NCBI GenBank assembly: GCA_002343715.1
Contig: DDSA01000208.1
Coordinates: 29,147-93,146, forward strand
Length of the DNA stretch: 64,000 nucleotides
Reading direction: 5' to 3'
DNA from: Phycisphaerales bacterium UBA2402
GTDB lineage: Bacteria; Planctomycetota; Phycisphaerae; Phycisphaerales; UBA1924
This document shows positions 18,227 through 27,510 of this stretch, one piece after another. The notes under the pieces are model-generated. The model was not told where the DNA came from. It made no database searches and was given only the letters and a program-made list of their open reading frames with translations. Positions within the stretch are counted from its first letter, which is position 1, and the number at the start of each line of letters is the position of its first letter. A program made the position numbers and the translations under genes.

Positions 18227-19362
18227 CAATCCACCGTCTCGGCCTGGACGGCCGTCTCCATATCCGGCGACCAAACAACGCGGCCGTCGGGTTCGATGAT
18301 CGGCTTTGAGTCCCCGAACGCTGCGAGAAAGCGCCGAAAGGAACGGACGTACTGATGTGTTTCTTCTCGAACCCGACCGAACAGCGCGTGCTCCATCATG
18401 TTCAGTTCGGTCTGGAGCACGTTCGCGCATGTGATGTGCACATGGCCGAAGTCCGCCGGCAGACGATCGACCTCGAGGACCGCGCTTCTCGCTCCATCCA
18501 TGGCGGCCACGACCTCGGCGAGCCGACCGGAGCGTCCGCTCAGTTCCTCAAGATACCACAGGTAATGGAGCCGCCACGCGACTTTGAGCGGGGCTTTCTT
18601 CAGAAATCGCAGATAGGTGCTGCACAAGTTCATGACATGGCAGAACGATCCTTGATCAAACCCGGTCGTCAGACCCCGCAGCGGGGTCCGGAACTGCAGC
18701 CAGGCGAATGGATCCAGGTTGAAACGCCGCCCGTTGTGCATCGCGACTCGATGGAAGCAGTCGATCGGACGCCAGTTCGCACGGAGCCACTCCACATCCA
18801 CGCCCAGGGTCCACGTGCCGATCTGCAGGTCCCGATCCGTCAGACCGTCAAAGTGCGTGAGTTCATGACCCGAAAACTTCCAGTTGTTCGCCCGCATCGC
18901 GCCCACGATCGACGTGAAGTGATCCGGTCGGAGCGGGTAGAGGTCGAAGTCGTGGAGCACGGCGTGGCGGGTCCGGCATCGCCCGATCGCCAGGGTGGTG
19001 TTCATCGAGTTGTAGAACGTCGAGACGTGCACTTTCTCGATGAGCCGCCCGGCCAGGCCGGTGTAGGAATGAAAGACCAGCGGCAGTCCCGTGTCCATGG
19101 CCCGCGCCCGGTCGGCGATCTCGTCCATCTCAGGGCGGCCGACCCGATCGAACACAACGTGCACATCGCGCAACTGCGCCGTGTCCGTCCGGGCGACAAA
19201 GCGGAGATTCACGGGCAGAAGATGCCGCAGATCCCAGGGAACCCCGATGATGATGGAGAATCCTTCATCCGGCCTGCTCAACGGGGACCAGCGGAGCAGC
19301 CGCCCCAGCACCAGCTTCACCGCCTCACGGCCGTAGCGTTGTCTGAAAGGATGCTCGGCCAT
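18226..19362 (-). CDS. Uncharacterised GT-A-like protein of the polysaccharide locus
   Basis: I do not recognise a named family. The protein has about 378 residues, no signal peptide and no clear membrane helix. FSIIIGVPWDLRHLLPVNLRFV opens the fold, and LRDVHVVFDRV and RHAVLHDFDLYPLRPDHF follow; the HDFDLYPL piece looks like a DxD metal site of a GT-A glycosyltransferase. The sequence GLDxQ-type end motif is replaced by RGLTTGFDQGSFCHVMN. Lying between a deacetylase and the GH56 gene, it is best read as a possible glycosyltransferase. ATG 19362 has AAGGTG five bases upstream; a TTG one codon earlier is possible. Its stop overlaps the deacetylase start. Confidence 0.55.
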   Translation of the reverse strand: MAEHPFRQRYGREAVKLVLGRLLRWSPLSRPDEGFSIIIGVPWDLRHLLPVNLRFVARTDTAQLRDVHVVFDRVGRPEMDEIADRARAMDTGLPLVFHSYTGLAGRLIEKVHVSTFYNSMNTTLAIGRCRTRHAVLHDFDLYPLRPDHFTSIVGAMRANNWKFSGHELTHFDGLTDRDLQIGTWTLGVDVEWLRANWRPIDCFHRVAMHNGRRFNLDPFAWLQFRTPLRGLTTGFDQGSFCHVMNLCSTYLRFLKKAPLKVAWRLHYLWYLEELSGRSGRLAEVVAAMDGARSAVLEVDRLPADFGHVHITCANVLQTELNMMEHALFGRVREETHQYVRSFRRFLAAFGDSKPIIEPDGRVVWSPDMETAVQAETVD

Positions 19363-19643
19363 CAATGCACCTTGCTCTCGGCGTTTGCTCGAAACTTCTG
19401 CACGGATCCGTTGGAACTGCTTGGAGTTCCCCTGCTTTCCAGACTCGAATAGGGATCAGCAACTCGAAACGGTCCGACTGCCGCTCCCCGGTGGTGCTGC
19501 ACTCCTCGGGATGGCTCGTCCGATCACTTCCAATGACACGACCTGATCGGGGCGCGACTTACGACCAAGTCCTGGTTCTCCCTGGACTGACGCAATGACG
19601 ACGGTTAGTCGCGCTGGCACAGGAAATGTGCGTCCTCTCAGCA

Positions 19644-22600
19644 TCAGTTCCGGACGACGAACCCCGCACGGATGTACCCCGCCGCGGATGGAGCGCTGTA
19701 CTCGCTTCTCCACGCGCCTCTGCGCTGTCGACGTGCCTGTTCGAGGAAGCTCTCGGTCGCGGCACCGCCTCCGATCGAGGCGTGATACATCGCCAAGGTG
19801 CGGTCGGGATCGACGTACATGACGCGGTTGTAGGTCGATCCGGTATCCTGCGTCGAAGTCAGCCATGATTCAAGCGAGACGGAACGGCCGCCGTACTGAA
19901 GGCGCTGCCCATCGGGCAGGCTGCTGAAGTACGTGTTGTGCCGGAAGGTAATCTGTTCGGGTAGGCTCGAGAACGCGAGCACCATCGCGGGCCGACCGCT
20001 GCCGGAGCCGTTGGGCACCTGGATGTCGTTGCCCTCGAAGACGTTGCCATCCAAGCCGGAGAACGCCGACGGTGACGGAGGGGTTGTGAACGGGCCTGTC
20101 ATCTGCACCGGACCTCGCCAGTTGTAGAAAATGTTCTGACGGATGGACAGATTGTTGTACCCGACTCCCGAACCGTAACTCGCGCCCATGCAATAGAGAG
20201 GCATCGCGTTGACATCGCTCAACGCGGCGTTGTTGGCCACGATGTTCCCTTCTATGACCGCGCCCTGTGTCCCGATGTTCAGGCAGTAGATGCCCTGCCC
20301 GCGCGGTGTGGAGGAGTTGATGTCAACCCCTTCGAGCACGATGTTGTTGCGGATCGCCCCGGTGATACCGTGCGTGTGTGTGTGCGGAGAAGGATCACCC
20401 CCGCCGAGTTGCATGGAGATGGGGTTGAGCGCGAAGACATTTCCCTCGATCACGCCGCCGCTGCGCAACTGAAGCCCGTGCGATGATGCGCGGCTGATGA
20501 TGTTGTTGCGGATGACGGTACGCCCCGTGTTCCCGCTGCTGATGTACAGGTCGTGGTTGAAGACCGTCGCGTCGGATCGGGTCGGCGTTCGCCATCCGTT
20601 CCGATCGATCAGGCACTCCTCGATCAGAAGACCGTCCACGAAGTCGATGAACGCCCCCTGCGAGTGCGCGGAACCGTTCGGGAACGCGTCCGCGATAATG
20701 GTCCGGCGGATCGTCACGTTCTCGACGCGGTTGGTGCCACCCACATTGCCCTGGATGTTCATGTTGTCCTTGAACTGCTCTACGTAGCAGTCCTCGATGA
20801 GAACATTCGTCAATCGGGAGGCCCCGCAGATGATGTGGAATCCCGAGTTGCTGTTGCCCGAATCGCCCGCCTTGATGTGCAATCCCACGATCGCGATATT
20901 GCCGGGCGCCCCGCTGCCGACATACACCCCGGCCTGGTTCGAAGGCGGGATCACAACGGGACGGTCGCCTTCGCCGTAGGCCCCGTACAACATCGGCTCA
21001 CTCGCCGAGCGTCCCCCCTTCGCGGTTCGGATGTAATCGTTGAACGTGTCGCCGCGCTTGAGCAGGATCCAGTCGGGATAGTTGTTGCGGACCAGGTCTC
21101 TGGCCCTCAGGAGCGTGCGGACCGGCGCGGCCTCGGACAGACCGTTGTTGGAATCGTTGCCCGTGGAACTGCTGACATGGATCACGATGGTGTCCGCGCT
21201 GCGCGGGAACTGCGTCCATCCGCCCGAGGCGCTGACCGTCACCCACCCCGTGAACGCCGAAGCACCCGCCGCGTTCACGGCCGCGACACGGTATTGGAAC
21301 GTGCCGGATCCGGGCGAATCGACCAGTCGCGTCGCGTTCGCCGGCGCGGAGAGCACCGATGTGGAACCCCACGTTCCATCGACGATCCGTGCCTGGCGCT
21401 CGATCGTGAACCCGGTCTCGTTCGTAGCGTTGTCCGCCCATGTCAGCGTGATATCACGTTCATTGCCCTCATCGCGTCCGTCCAGCCCGGATGGCGGCGA
21501 GGGGGCCACATCGCGCACGATGACCGACTGCCAGGGCGTGAAGGGCGACGGCAGCGTGCCGTTGCGGGCACAGATTCGGTATCGGTGAGTGCCGACACCG
21601 GGATTATCCGTGCCGCGGGTGATGTTGGCGGAGGCCGCGAGGAGGGTTGTCGGCCCCCACACACCGGGAGAGGTCTGGGTCTGCCGTTCCAGACGGAAAT
21701 CCGTTTCATTGTTGGAGTTGTCTTCCCACGTCAGGGTGACATCACGTCCATTGCCCGCATCTACGGCCTTGAGTGATGTCGGCGCAGTCGGCGGTACCGC
21801 GACGATCGTGACCACTTTCCAGTCCGTATAGATGGATGCGAGCGTCCCGTTGCGGGAGGCGATCCGGTACTGGTGCGTGCCCGATCCGGCTGCATCGATG
21901 AACTGAGTCGCGTTCTCCGCTGCGGAAAGCACCGTCGTCGAGCCCCAGATGCCGCCCGCATTCTGCGTCTGACGCTCGATCTGGAACGCCGTCTCATTGC
22001 TTGAAGTGTCCGTCCAGGTAAGATTCGCATCACGCCCGTTGCCGGCATCCACGACCGCGAAGTTCGAGGGGGTCGAGGGTGCAACAGGAAGGATCGAAGT
22101 TGCCAACCACGACGTGAAGACGGAGAGCACAGCACCGTTGCTCGCGGCGATGCGATATTGGTGTGTCCCGACTCCGGCGGCATCGATCAAGCCGGTGGCG
22201 TTGGCCGCCGCGCTGAGAATACTCGGGGTCCCCCACGCCCCATCGGCACCCCGCGTCTGGCGTTCGATCCGGAACTCTGTCTGGTTGCCCGGGATACCCG
22301 ACCACGACAGGCTGACATCGCGACCGTTACCGATATCACTGACCGTGAAGTTCGTCGGTGGCGATGGAGCCACGGGAACAACAGGCACGGACTGCCACGT
22401 CGTGAATATGGATACAAGCGTTCCGATCCTCGCGGCGATGCGGTACTGGTGTGTCCCGACTCCGGGGGAATCGATCAACCCGCTCGCATTGGCCGCGGCT
22501 GTTCGTGCCGTCAGCCCGCCCCACAGCCCGTCACCGCCCCGGGTCTGGCGTTCGATCAGGAACTCCGTGTCATCGCCGGAGGTATTCGTCCATGCCAGGC

Positions 22601-24998
22601 TGACATCGCGGCCATTCCCGACATCGCTGACCGTGAACTGCGTCGGTGGTGTCGGAGCCACCGGAAGCACCGGAACCGTCTGCCAGGATGCGAAGGTCGA
22701 GAGCACCGCTCCATTCCTGGCGGCGATTCGGTACTGATGGGTCCCGATACCCGGCGAATCGATCCATCGCGTGGAGTTGGGCGCAGCCGTGAGCGTCGCC
22801 GAAGCATCCCACGCTCCCCCGGAACCGCGTGTCTGGCGCTCGATCAGGAAGTCCGTTTCGTTGGTCGAGTTGTCGACCCACGAGAGCTCGACATCCCGAC
22901 CGTTTCCGGCGTCCAAGCCCGCGAATGCTGACGGACTTTCAGGGACATTGGGTCGAACCGCAACCTGATTCCATGAGGTAAAGTCTGAAACCAGCCCTCC
23001 ACGGAATGCGGCGATCCGATACTCATGCAAGCCCAGGCCCGGACGGTCGACCATCCGTGTGGTCCCAGCGCCCGAGAGAAGGACGAAAGGCTCAGCCCAG
23101 CTGCCGCCGGCCTGCTGTGAACGGCGCTGAACTTGGAATCCGTCCACCGTCTCGGTGCTCTCACTCCAGGAGAGACGAACTTCAAGTTCATTCCCCGCGT
23201 CAATCACCGCCAGGTGCATCGGCATCGCGGGCGCCCGGGATGGAGGCGGCGTTTCAACAGGAGGTTCGTCGATCGGCGGTTGCGGTGGATCGGTCGGGGG
23301 TGCCGGATTCCCCGGCGGTGCCGGCGGATTCGGAGGCGTGGGCGGGTTGTTCGGCGGATCGGTCGGGTCGCCCGGGTTCGGAGGTGTCGGCGGTGATCCC
23401 GGTTGATCCGGAGGCGCGCTCTGCCCCGTCGAAATTTCAAGCCTCAGCCAGTTCGTGAACGCGGAGATCGCATCGTCCCGCACCGAGGCGATGCGATACT
23501 CGTGCACGCCGAATCCCGGGGCATCGATATACCGAATCCGCTCCGATTCCACATCGATGGACGCCCCCTGAACCCACAAGCCCGATGACGCGAGGCTACG
23601 GCGCTGGATCTGCACGCCCGTGGCCCCGTTCTTGGGTGCCTGCCAGTGCAGAACGGCATCGGTACCTTCGACATTCAGCGTGAACCCGATCGGCGGCCCC
23701 AGGATGTTCAAGACCCTCTGTCCGCTGTCTCGTCCAACCACTTTGACCGCCCGACGACCGCCCAGTATCGGACCGTGTCCCGGACCTACGCCCGGAGCCC
23801 GACGAACAACGACACCCATTCGCCCGGTCGAGTATGGCTCTTCCTGAACGGCCATGACCGCGGGCACAACTTCGGTGGATGTCGCTCCGTCAGCACCGTG
23901 CAGAGCCGACACCATCGGGACAAGACTCCGCGTCACAAAGGACTGAACTTCCTCGGTCCGCTCGGAGGAGTGCAAGACATCCCAGAACGCGACGCCCGCC
24001 GCGCCGACATTCCGCGAGCCTTCGAGGGATTGCCGCAGGTTGGTGATGTTGAGTAGTTTATCGCCGTACTGCTTGTTGGTTCTCGGATAGCGAAGCCATA
24101 CTACAGGAACGACGGGCTTCCCTTTGGCGGCATTCATCGCACGAACAATGATGTGCTCGATCGATGCCAGATTTTCCTCGGGCGAGTTCTCGGTCGGCTC
24201 TCGATCCTGCTCCGGCTCGGCGATTGTGAACTGGAGTGGACACAAATCCGGAAAGAGTGCATCGGAGGTGTCGTACAGCCAATCAAGACCCGATTCCACC
24301 CCCGAATCAACGCCGGGTGCGCCCAACGAGCCGTTCGATTCTGCCGCGAACCGCGGCGGATACATGTAGAAACCCCACCGCACCCCAGGCCTGGTTCGGC
24401 GGCACTCTTCGATGCACATCTCAAACAGTCTGCGTGCAGCCGTATCGAACGACCGCGCGTACGCGGCCTCCAGATGCTCCTGCGGAACACCGTCGAGCAC
24501 TCTCGGCCTGCGATCCTGCACAAACCGGCGCCAATCGTCCTTGAAGTCCCGATCCTTGGCGAGCGGCCCGGCTGAACTCGGAATGTTCGAGCACATGGAC
24601 CACACGGGTTGCCAGGTTTCGATATCCAGAATGCCGTAGCCGGACGCGTGCGGATCCTGAACTCGTGACGACACCGCTCGACGGATCGAGGAGCGAAGAC
24701 GCAACTCCGCGGCCGTGTTGCCATCGAAAACATGCGGCCCTTCGACCGGGAACCCCAGTTCCGCTTCATGAAGTATCCACACATCCCTGCGGATCGGAGC
24801 GTTCCCGAAGTCGATCGACTCGGCCCATTGCCCGGCCGGCTTGCCGCTCGTATTGGGCACGTTCTCCACGGCCCAAAGTACCTCGAAGTTATCGGTGGGC
24901 GGCGCTTGTGCCCCGATCACGGGGGTGAACACGAACATCACTGTCGTGAGAAACACCCGAACCGCCCGCATGAGAGGCTCAAGCCTCGTTGAGTTCAT
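19644..24998 (-). CDS. Giant secreted GH56 hyaluronidase-like / Fn3 / beta-helix protein
   Basis: 1784 residues. A signal peptide (about 1-31) is followed by a domain (about 38-375) matching the hyaluronidase family GH56: GYGILDIETWQPVW with the catalytic DxE pair (Asp125, Glu127; insect enzymes have GVGVIDFESWRP), then RRLFEMCIEECRRTRPGVRW and GFYMYPP, WLYDTSDALFP, VVPVVWLRYPR, and NLRQSLEG...GAAGVAFWDVL. Next come one Fn3-like module, a Pro-rich linker of about 60 residues, seven more Fn3-like repeats of about 96 residues (HQYRIAARNG, GNGRDVxLxW), and a C-terminal right-handed beta-helix (from about residue 1270) with many NN.I..N.I turns. It probably cleaves or remodels an extracellular uronic-acid/HexNAc polymer, perhaps the one made by this locus. 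Its start lacks a strong Shine-Dalgarno sequence. Confidence 0.85.
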   Translation of the reverse strand: MNSTRLEPLMRAVRVFLTTVMFVFTPVIGAQAPPTDNFEVLWAVENVPNTSGKPAGQWAESIDFGNAPIRRDVWILHEAELGFPVEGPHVFDGNTAAELRLRSSIRRAVSSRVQDPHASGYGILDIETWQPVWSMCSNIPSSAGPLAKDRDFKDDWRRFVQDRRPRVLDGVPQEHLEAAYARSFDTAARRLFEMCIEECRRTRPGVRWGFYMYPPRFAAESNGSLGAPGVDSGVESGLDWLYDTSDALFPDLCPLQFTIAEPEQDREPTENSPEENLASIEHIIVRAMNAAKGKPVVPVVWLRYPRTNKQYGDKLLNITNLRQSLEGSRNVGAAGVAFWDVLHSSERTEEVQSFVTRSLVPMVSALHGADGATSTEVVPAVMAVQEEPYSTGRMGVVVRRAPGVGPGHGPILGGRRAVKVVGRDSGQRVLNILGPPIGFTLNVEGTDAVLHWQAPKNGATGVQIQRRSLASSGLWVQGASIDVESERIRYIDAPGFGVHEYRIASVRDDAISAFTNWLRLEISTGQSAPPDQPGSPPTPPNPGDPTDPPNNPPTPPNPPAPPGNPAPPTDPPQPPIDEPPVETPPPSRAPAMPMHLAVIDAGNELEVRLSWSESTETVDGFQVQRRSQQAGGSWAEPFVLLSGAGTTRMVDRPGLGLHEYRIAAFRGGLVSDFTSWNQVAVRPNVPESPSAFAGLDAGNGRDVELSWVDNSTNETDFLIERQTRGSGGAWDASATLTAAPNSTRWIDSPGIGTHQYRIAARNGAVLSTFASWQTVPVLPVAPTPPTQFTVSDVGNGRDVSLAWTNTSGDDTEFLIERQTRGGDGLWGGLTARTAAANASGLIDSPGVGTHQYRIAARIGTLVSIFTTWQSVPVVPVAPSPPTNFTVSDIGNGRDVSLSWSGIPGNQTEFRIERQTRGADGAWGTPSILSAAANATGLIDAAGVGTHQYRIAASNGAVLSVFTSWLATSILPVAPSTPSNFAVVDAGNGRDANLTWTDTSSNETAFQIERQTQNAGGIWGSTTVLSAAENATQFIDAAGSGTHQYRIASRNGTLASIYTDWKVVTIVAVPPTAPTSLKAVDAGNGRDVTLTWEDNSNNETDFRLERQTQTSPGVWGPTTLLAASANITRGTDNPGVGTHRYRICARNGTLPSPFTPWQSVIVRDVAPSPPSGLDGRDEGNERDITLTWADNATNETGFTIERQARIVDGTWGSTSVLSAPANATRLVDSPGSGTFQYRVAAVNAAGASAFTGWVTVSASGGWTQFPRSADTIVIHVSSSTGNDSNNGLSEAAPVRTLLRARDLVRNNYPDWILLKRGDTFNDYIRTAKGGRSASEPMLYGAYGEGDRPVVIPPSNQAGVYVGSGAPGNIAIVGLHIKAGDSGNSNSGFHIICGASRLTNVLIEDCYVEQFKDNMNIQGNVGGTNRVENVTIRRTIIADAFPNGSAHSQGAFIDFVDGLLIEECLIDRNGWRTPTRSDATVFNHDLYISSGNTGRTVIRNNIISRASSHGLQLRSGGVIEGNVFALNPISMQLGGGDPSPHTHTHGITGAIRNNIVLEGVDINSSTPRGQGIYCLNIGTQGAVIEGNIVANNAALSDVNAMPLYCMGASYGSGVGYNNLSIRQNIFYNWRGPVQMTGPFTTPPSPSAFSGLDGNVFEGNDIQVPNGSGSGRPAMVLAFSSLPEQITFRHNTYFSSLPDGQRLQYGGRSVSLESWLTSTQDTGSTYNRVMYVDPDRTLAMYHASIGGGAATESFLEQARRQRRGAWRSEYSAPSAAGYIRAGFVVRN
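21200..23200 (-). repeat. Tandem coding repeats, about 288 bp each
   Basis: Seven consecutive Fn3-like modules in the GH56 gene are encoded by similar DNA at a period of about 288 bases. For example, variants of the same GCGATNCGGTACTGGTG stretch recur near 21858, 22149, 22435 and 22725. The similarity at DNA level suggests recent duplication or gene conversion between modules, so the copy number may vary between strains. Confidence 0.75.
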
Positions 24999-25283
24999 CG
25001 TGCACCCAACCCTGCAACTGAACCACGCGCCAAGGCATCATCGGATGCTGGAATGAGCCGGACGAACAAGGTAATGAATGAACGTATCATGATGGTGCTA
25101 CAAGTCGGCCAGACGATGCCCCCGTCACGGACGACAACCGGATCGCTGCTTTCAGACGTGAGGCGAAGCGTAGACAAGGAGCGGATCGGGTTTGAGAGAG
25201 CCGATAACGCGCGGACTCCGTCCGTGTCAGCAGCAGGAAACTGCTGAAAAGTGCTGAATCAGACGGATCGGCCCTCGGCCGGA

Positions 25284-25937
25284 TTAAGTTACTGTATCCA
25301 AAAGGTCGCGGTCGATTTCCAGCACGGCCGCCTTGCCGATCATATCGACACAAAGAACCAGCCGATTATCTCGAACACTGGACTCGATCCGACCTCGCAC
25401 TCCCCGTAACGGGCCTGAAGCCACCTCGACGAGTTGTCCCCTGCTCAGAGGCTTGCAGCGAGTCAGTCCGATCCCCGAACTGAGTACCCTGGCGATCGAA
25501 GCGAGCTCGGAGTGCAGTTTTTCCTGGTCGGTCACTTCGATCAGTTGTGCGCTGCGCTCGCTCCGATCCGCTGTGAACGCATCTTCACGCGTGCCACGAA
25601 GAAAGAGATAGCCATCGAGGAGAGGCGTGAGCACCCGGACCTTTCTTGCTCCGTGGTACCGGACCTCGACGCACAGGGGGAGAAAACTGCGAACGCCCTG
25701 CGCGTGCAAGTCGAGAAACAGTTTTTTTTCCTGCCTGCTTCGCGTTCGAATGACGTACCAGCGCTTCGAGTGACACCCGGGCGTGAACTCGAAGAGATCC
25801 GCTTCAGGGCTTGCCAAGAGGGCGAGTTGGGATCGGCTCCGCATCATTCGAGAAGTCGAGCATCGCTCCATTCGGGTCCGGCCCCAAACCGCCCGACCAC
25901 GCCGGAAGAACTCACCACACCGATCGTACTCCGTCAT
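25284..25937 (-). CDS. NusG/RfaH/UpxY-like transcription antiterminator
   Basis: The protein has a NusG N-terminal domain (KRWYVIRTRSRQEKKLFLDL, then FLPL and LFDGYLF-like LLDGYLFLRG) and a C-terminal KOW module (GQLVEVASGPLRGVRGRIE). About 175 residues form the core; the first 40 to 50 residues look poorly coding, so translation may begin at ATG 25847, 25844 or 25871 rather than at 25937. Specialised NusG paralogues such as RfaH, UpxY and LoaP sit at the head of long polysaccharide operons and keep RNA polymerase from stopping early. This gene has exactly that position, ahead of about 25 kb of same-strand genes. Confidence 0.85.
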   Translation of the reverse strand: MTEYDRCGEFFRRGRAVWGRTRMERCSTSRMMRSRSQLALLASPEADLFEFTPGCHSKRWYVIRTRSRQEKKLFLDLHAQGVRSFLPLCVEVRYHGARKVRVLTPLLDGYLFLRGTREDAFTADRSERSAQLIEVTDQEKLHSELASIARVLSSGIGLTRCKPLSRGQLVEVASGPLRGVRGRIESSVRDNRLVLCVDMIGKAAVLEIDRDLLDTVT

Positions 25938-25964
25938 GGTGTTTCATGGAACCGACACACAGGT

Positions 25965-25992
25965 TGTATATAACAGTCCGGGCAGTTCAAAG
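25965..25992 (-). promoter_or_regulatory. Possible sigma-70 promoter for the NusG-like gene
   Basis: On the minus strand, CTTTGA (25987-25992) and TATACA (25965-25970) are separated by 16 bases, in a locally AT-rich stretch ahead of the NusG-like gene. The alternative -35 TTGAAC gives only 14 bases. The fit to the enteric consensus is moderate, and planctomycete promoters are not well defined. Confidence 0.3.
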
Positions 25993-26042
25993 ACATCGAT
26001 CCGATCGGCCTCAGAAGACGTGCTCTCGACCCGTCACCAAGC

Positions 26043-26077
26043 AATAAAAAACGGGAGGAGCATGTTGCTCCTCCCGT
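26043..26077 (-). terminator. Rho-independent terminator after the exosortase-substrate gene
   Basis: Read on the minus strand, ACGGGAGGAGCA pairs perfectly with TGCTCCTCCCGT around a three-base loop (26051-26077) and is followed by TTTTTTATT. It lies 56 bases past the stop of the 26133-26909 gene. This separates that gene from the NusG-like gene and the polysaccharide locus downstream. Confidence 0.9.
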
Positions 26078-26132
26078 TGATCATGAACTCAATGAACTAC
26101 GCAGATGAGACGAAATCCACTTCAAGCACAGG

Positions 26133-26909
26133 TCACTGCGCGGCGAGTTTTCTGCGGCGAAGAGCCGCCAGCATGAAGATGCCCGCGAAGGTGCCCATAC
26201 CCGCGTAGGCGGCGGGGGGCAACGGGATGCAGGTCAGCAGGTCCTGATGCGAGCCGGAGTACTGACCGGTCTGGGCGTTGTAGTTGCTCCAGAGGCGCAG
26301 CGCTCGCACGCCGCGCAGCGAGCCGTCGTTGTTGGCCGCGGCCCAGTTGTAGACGTTCCGGGCCAGGGTGGACAGATCACTCCACGCCATTTCCTGCTCG
26401 GAGTACCAGATAGCGTGCTGAATCGCGGTGGTCTCCGTACCGGACAACGTCCCCAAGAAGAGGCCGCCGAACAGCCCGGTTGTGCCGGCGGTGGCGCCGC
26501 CGTTGGCGATCTTGCGGAACTCCCGATAGATGTGGGCCGTGGTACCGCTGATCGGATCGGGGTTCGGAAGGTTGGTCGGGGGGGCCGCATCAAAGGCGGA
26601 GGTCGAAATTTCGGTGAAGTACGTGGTGTTGAAACTCAGATTGTCCTGACGCTCAAGGCAGAACGAAAGGAACGAGTCCGACCCTGTGCCGCGACCATCT
26701 CCGTTGAGGAGGTTGCCGCCGTACACGCCGTTGTAGGCCCCGTTGGCGCCGGGCGTAGCCCTCCAAACCTGGAAGGCACCGCCGGTACCGTCTGATCCGT
26801 TGTAAACGCCAGTTCCGTCAAGTATCGTCACACGCCCATCACCGAGCGCCGCGCCGGCGAGAGCGGCCACAGTCAATGTGGCTAATGCCATTGTTGAACC
26901 AGTACGCAT
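26133..26909 (-). CDS. Secreted protein with exosortase sorting tail (PEP-CTERM-like)
   Basis: 258 residues. A signal peptide (about 1-23, ending in ALAGAALG) is followed by a Gly/Asn/Thr-rich domain containing FLSFCLERQDN and AIQHAIWYSEQE, features I associate with a family of planctomycete PEP-CTERM proteins. The tail has the three parts of an exosortase signal: motif IPLPPAAYAG, a hydrophobic helix (MGTFAGIFMLAAL) and a basic end (RRRKLAAQ). The protein should be exported, processed by an exosortase such as the one at 2313-3209, and held in the envelope or biofilm matrix. AGGAG at 26919-26923 fixes the ATG at 26909. A strong terminator follows. Confidence 0.9.
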   Translation of the reverse strand: MRTGSTMALATLTVAALAGAALGDGRVTILDGTGVYNGSDGTGGAFQVWRATPGANGAYNGVYGGNLLNGDGRGTGSDSFLSFCLERQDNLSFNTTYFTEISTSAFDAAPPTNLPNPDPISGTTAHIYREFRKIANGGATAGTTGLFGGLFLGTLSGTETTAIQHAIWYSEQEMAWSDLSTLARNVYNWAAANNDGSLRGVRALRLWSNYNAQTGQYSGSHQDLLTCIPLPPAAYAGMGTFAGIFMLAALRRRKLAAQ

Positions 26910-27249
26910 TTCTACTTTCTCCTTTTAGACACCGAGGGCTGAAAAAATCTCCCGACTTGGACGTAGTCGTTCGATCAAACATCTGTATTTGCTGTATCTG
27001 CGATCCCCACAGCACATCCAAATCAATAGGAGTCCACGCTGAGTATTGTCACCTAATTTGGGTACGAATTCAATAGACAATCTCCGATAATTTGAATAAT
27101 TATGCGGACCGCTATGTTCTAACATTTACCGTACATAATGGGGGACCAGTTTACGTTCTGCTTTGCACTTCCCTCGAAACTTGACCATACACATCATTTT
27201 TTGAGCAAGAATCGATGGATGCGCATGTTTTTTGATGTGGGCACTGATC

Positions 27250-27274
27250 TGTTGATAGTCAACAATTACAATTG
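27250..27274. promoter_or_regulatory. Two adjacent palindromes, possible operator
   Basis: TGTTGA-TAG-TCAACA (27250-27264) directly abuts CAATT-AC-AATTG (27263-27274). Both are perfect inverted repeats in an AT-rich stretch about 340 bases upstream of the exosortase-substrate gene. This is the shape of a binding site for a dimeric repressor or activator. No regulator can be assigned from the sequence. Confidence 0.35.
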
Positions 27275-27378
27275 AAATAGAGTAGTTTGTATATTGTTTG
27301 TTTTAGCAAGCACATTACTAACTTATTCTCAGCACGCCATGTTTGTTGGACAGCCAACTCATCCGATTACCAAGAAGG

Positions 27379-27510
27379 CGGGCTGTTTTGAAAGAATGCG
27401 CGCGACGCATCGGCGAAGAAATGCTCGAGAGCCCGAATCTGCGTAGCGAACCGTGAGTCCGACGAGTCGGGAAACTGCCGGTTCTGGAGACCGGAATAGC
27501 TAAGTCCGAG
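27379..27510. ncRNA. Candidate structured RNA (unassigned)
   Basis: Several hairpins follow one another: CGGGCT...AGCCCG enclosing ATGCG-CGCGA-CGCAT, then CCGAC-GA-GTCGG, CCGGT...ACCGG, and TCCGA-GCCACGAG-TCGGA. The motif CCGA...CGAGTCGG occurs twice. I could not match it to a riboswitch, tRNA, tmRNA or intron class. The strand is unknown. It may also be a decayed mobile element. Confidence 0.3.

Noticed and set aside
20553..21776. 407-residue plus-strand frame opposite the Fn3 repeats
   Set aside because: Its internal repetition only mirrors the repeats of the minus-strand gene.
21200..23200. CRISPR array
   Set aside because: The 288-base periodicity is in-frame coding repeats without short identical repeats or unique spacers.
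25240..25283. GGCC-GAG-GGCC hairpin past the NusG-like gene, as terminator
   Set aside because: Short stem and no following U-run on the minus strand.
27379..27510. Group II intron or riboswitch in the hairpin region
   Set aside because: No domain V, no reverse transcriptase, and no match to the conserved cores of cobalamin, c-di-GMP or ZTP riboswitches that I could recall.
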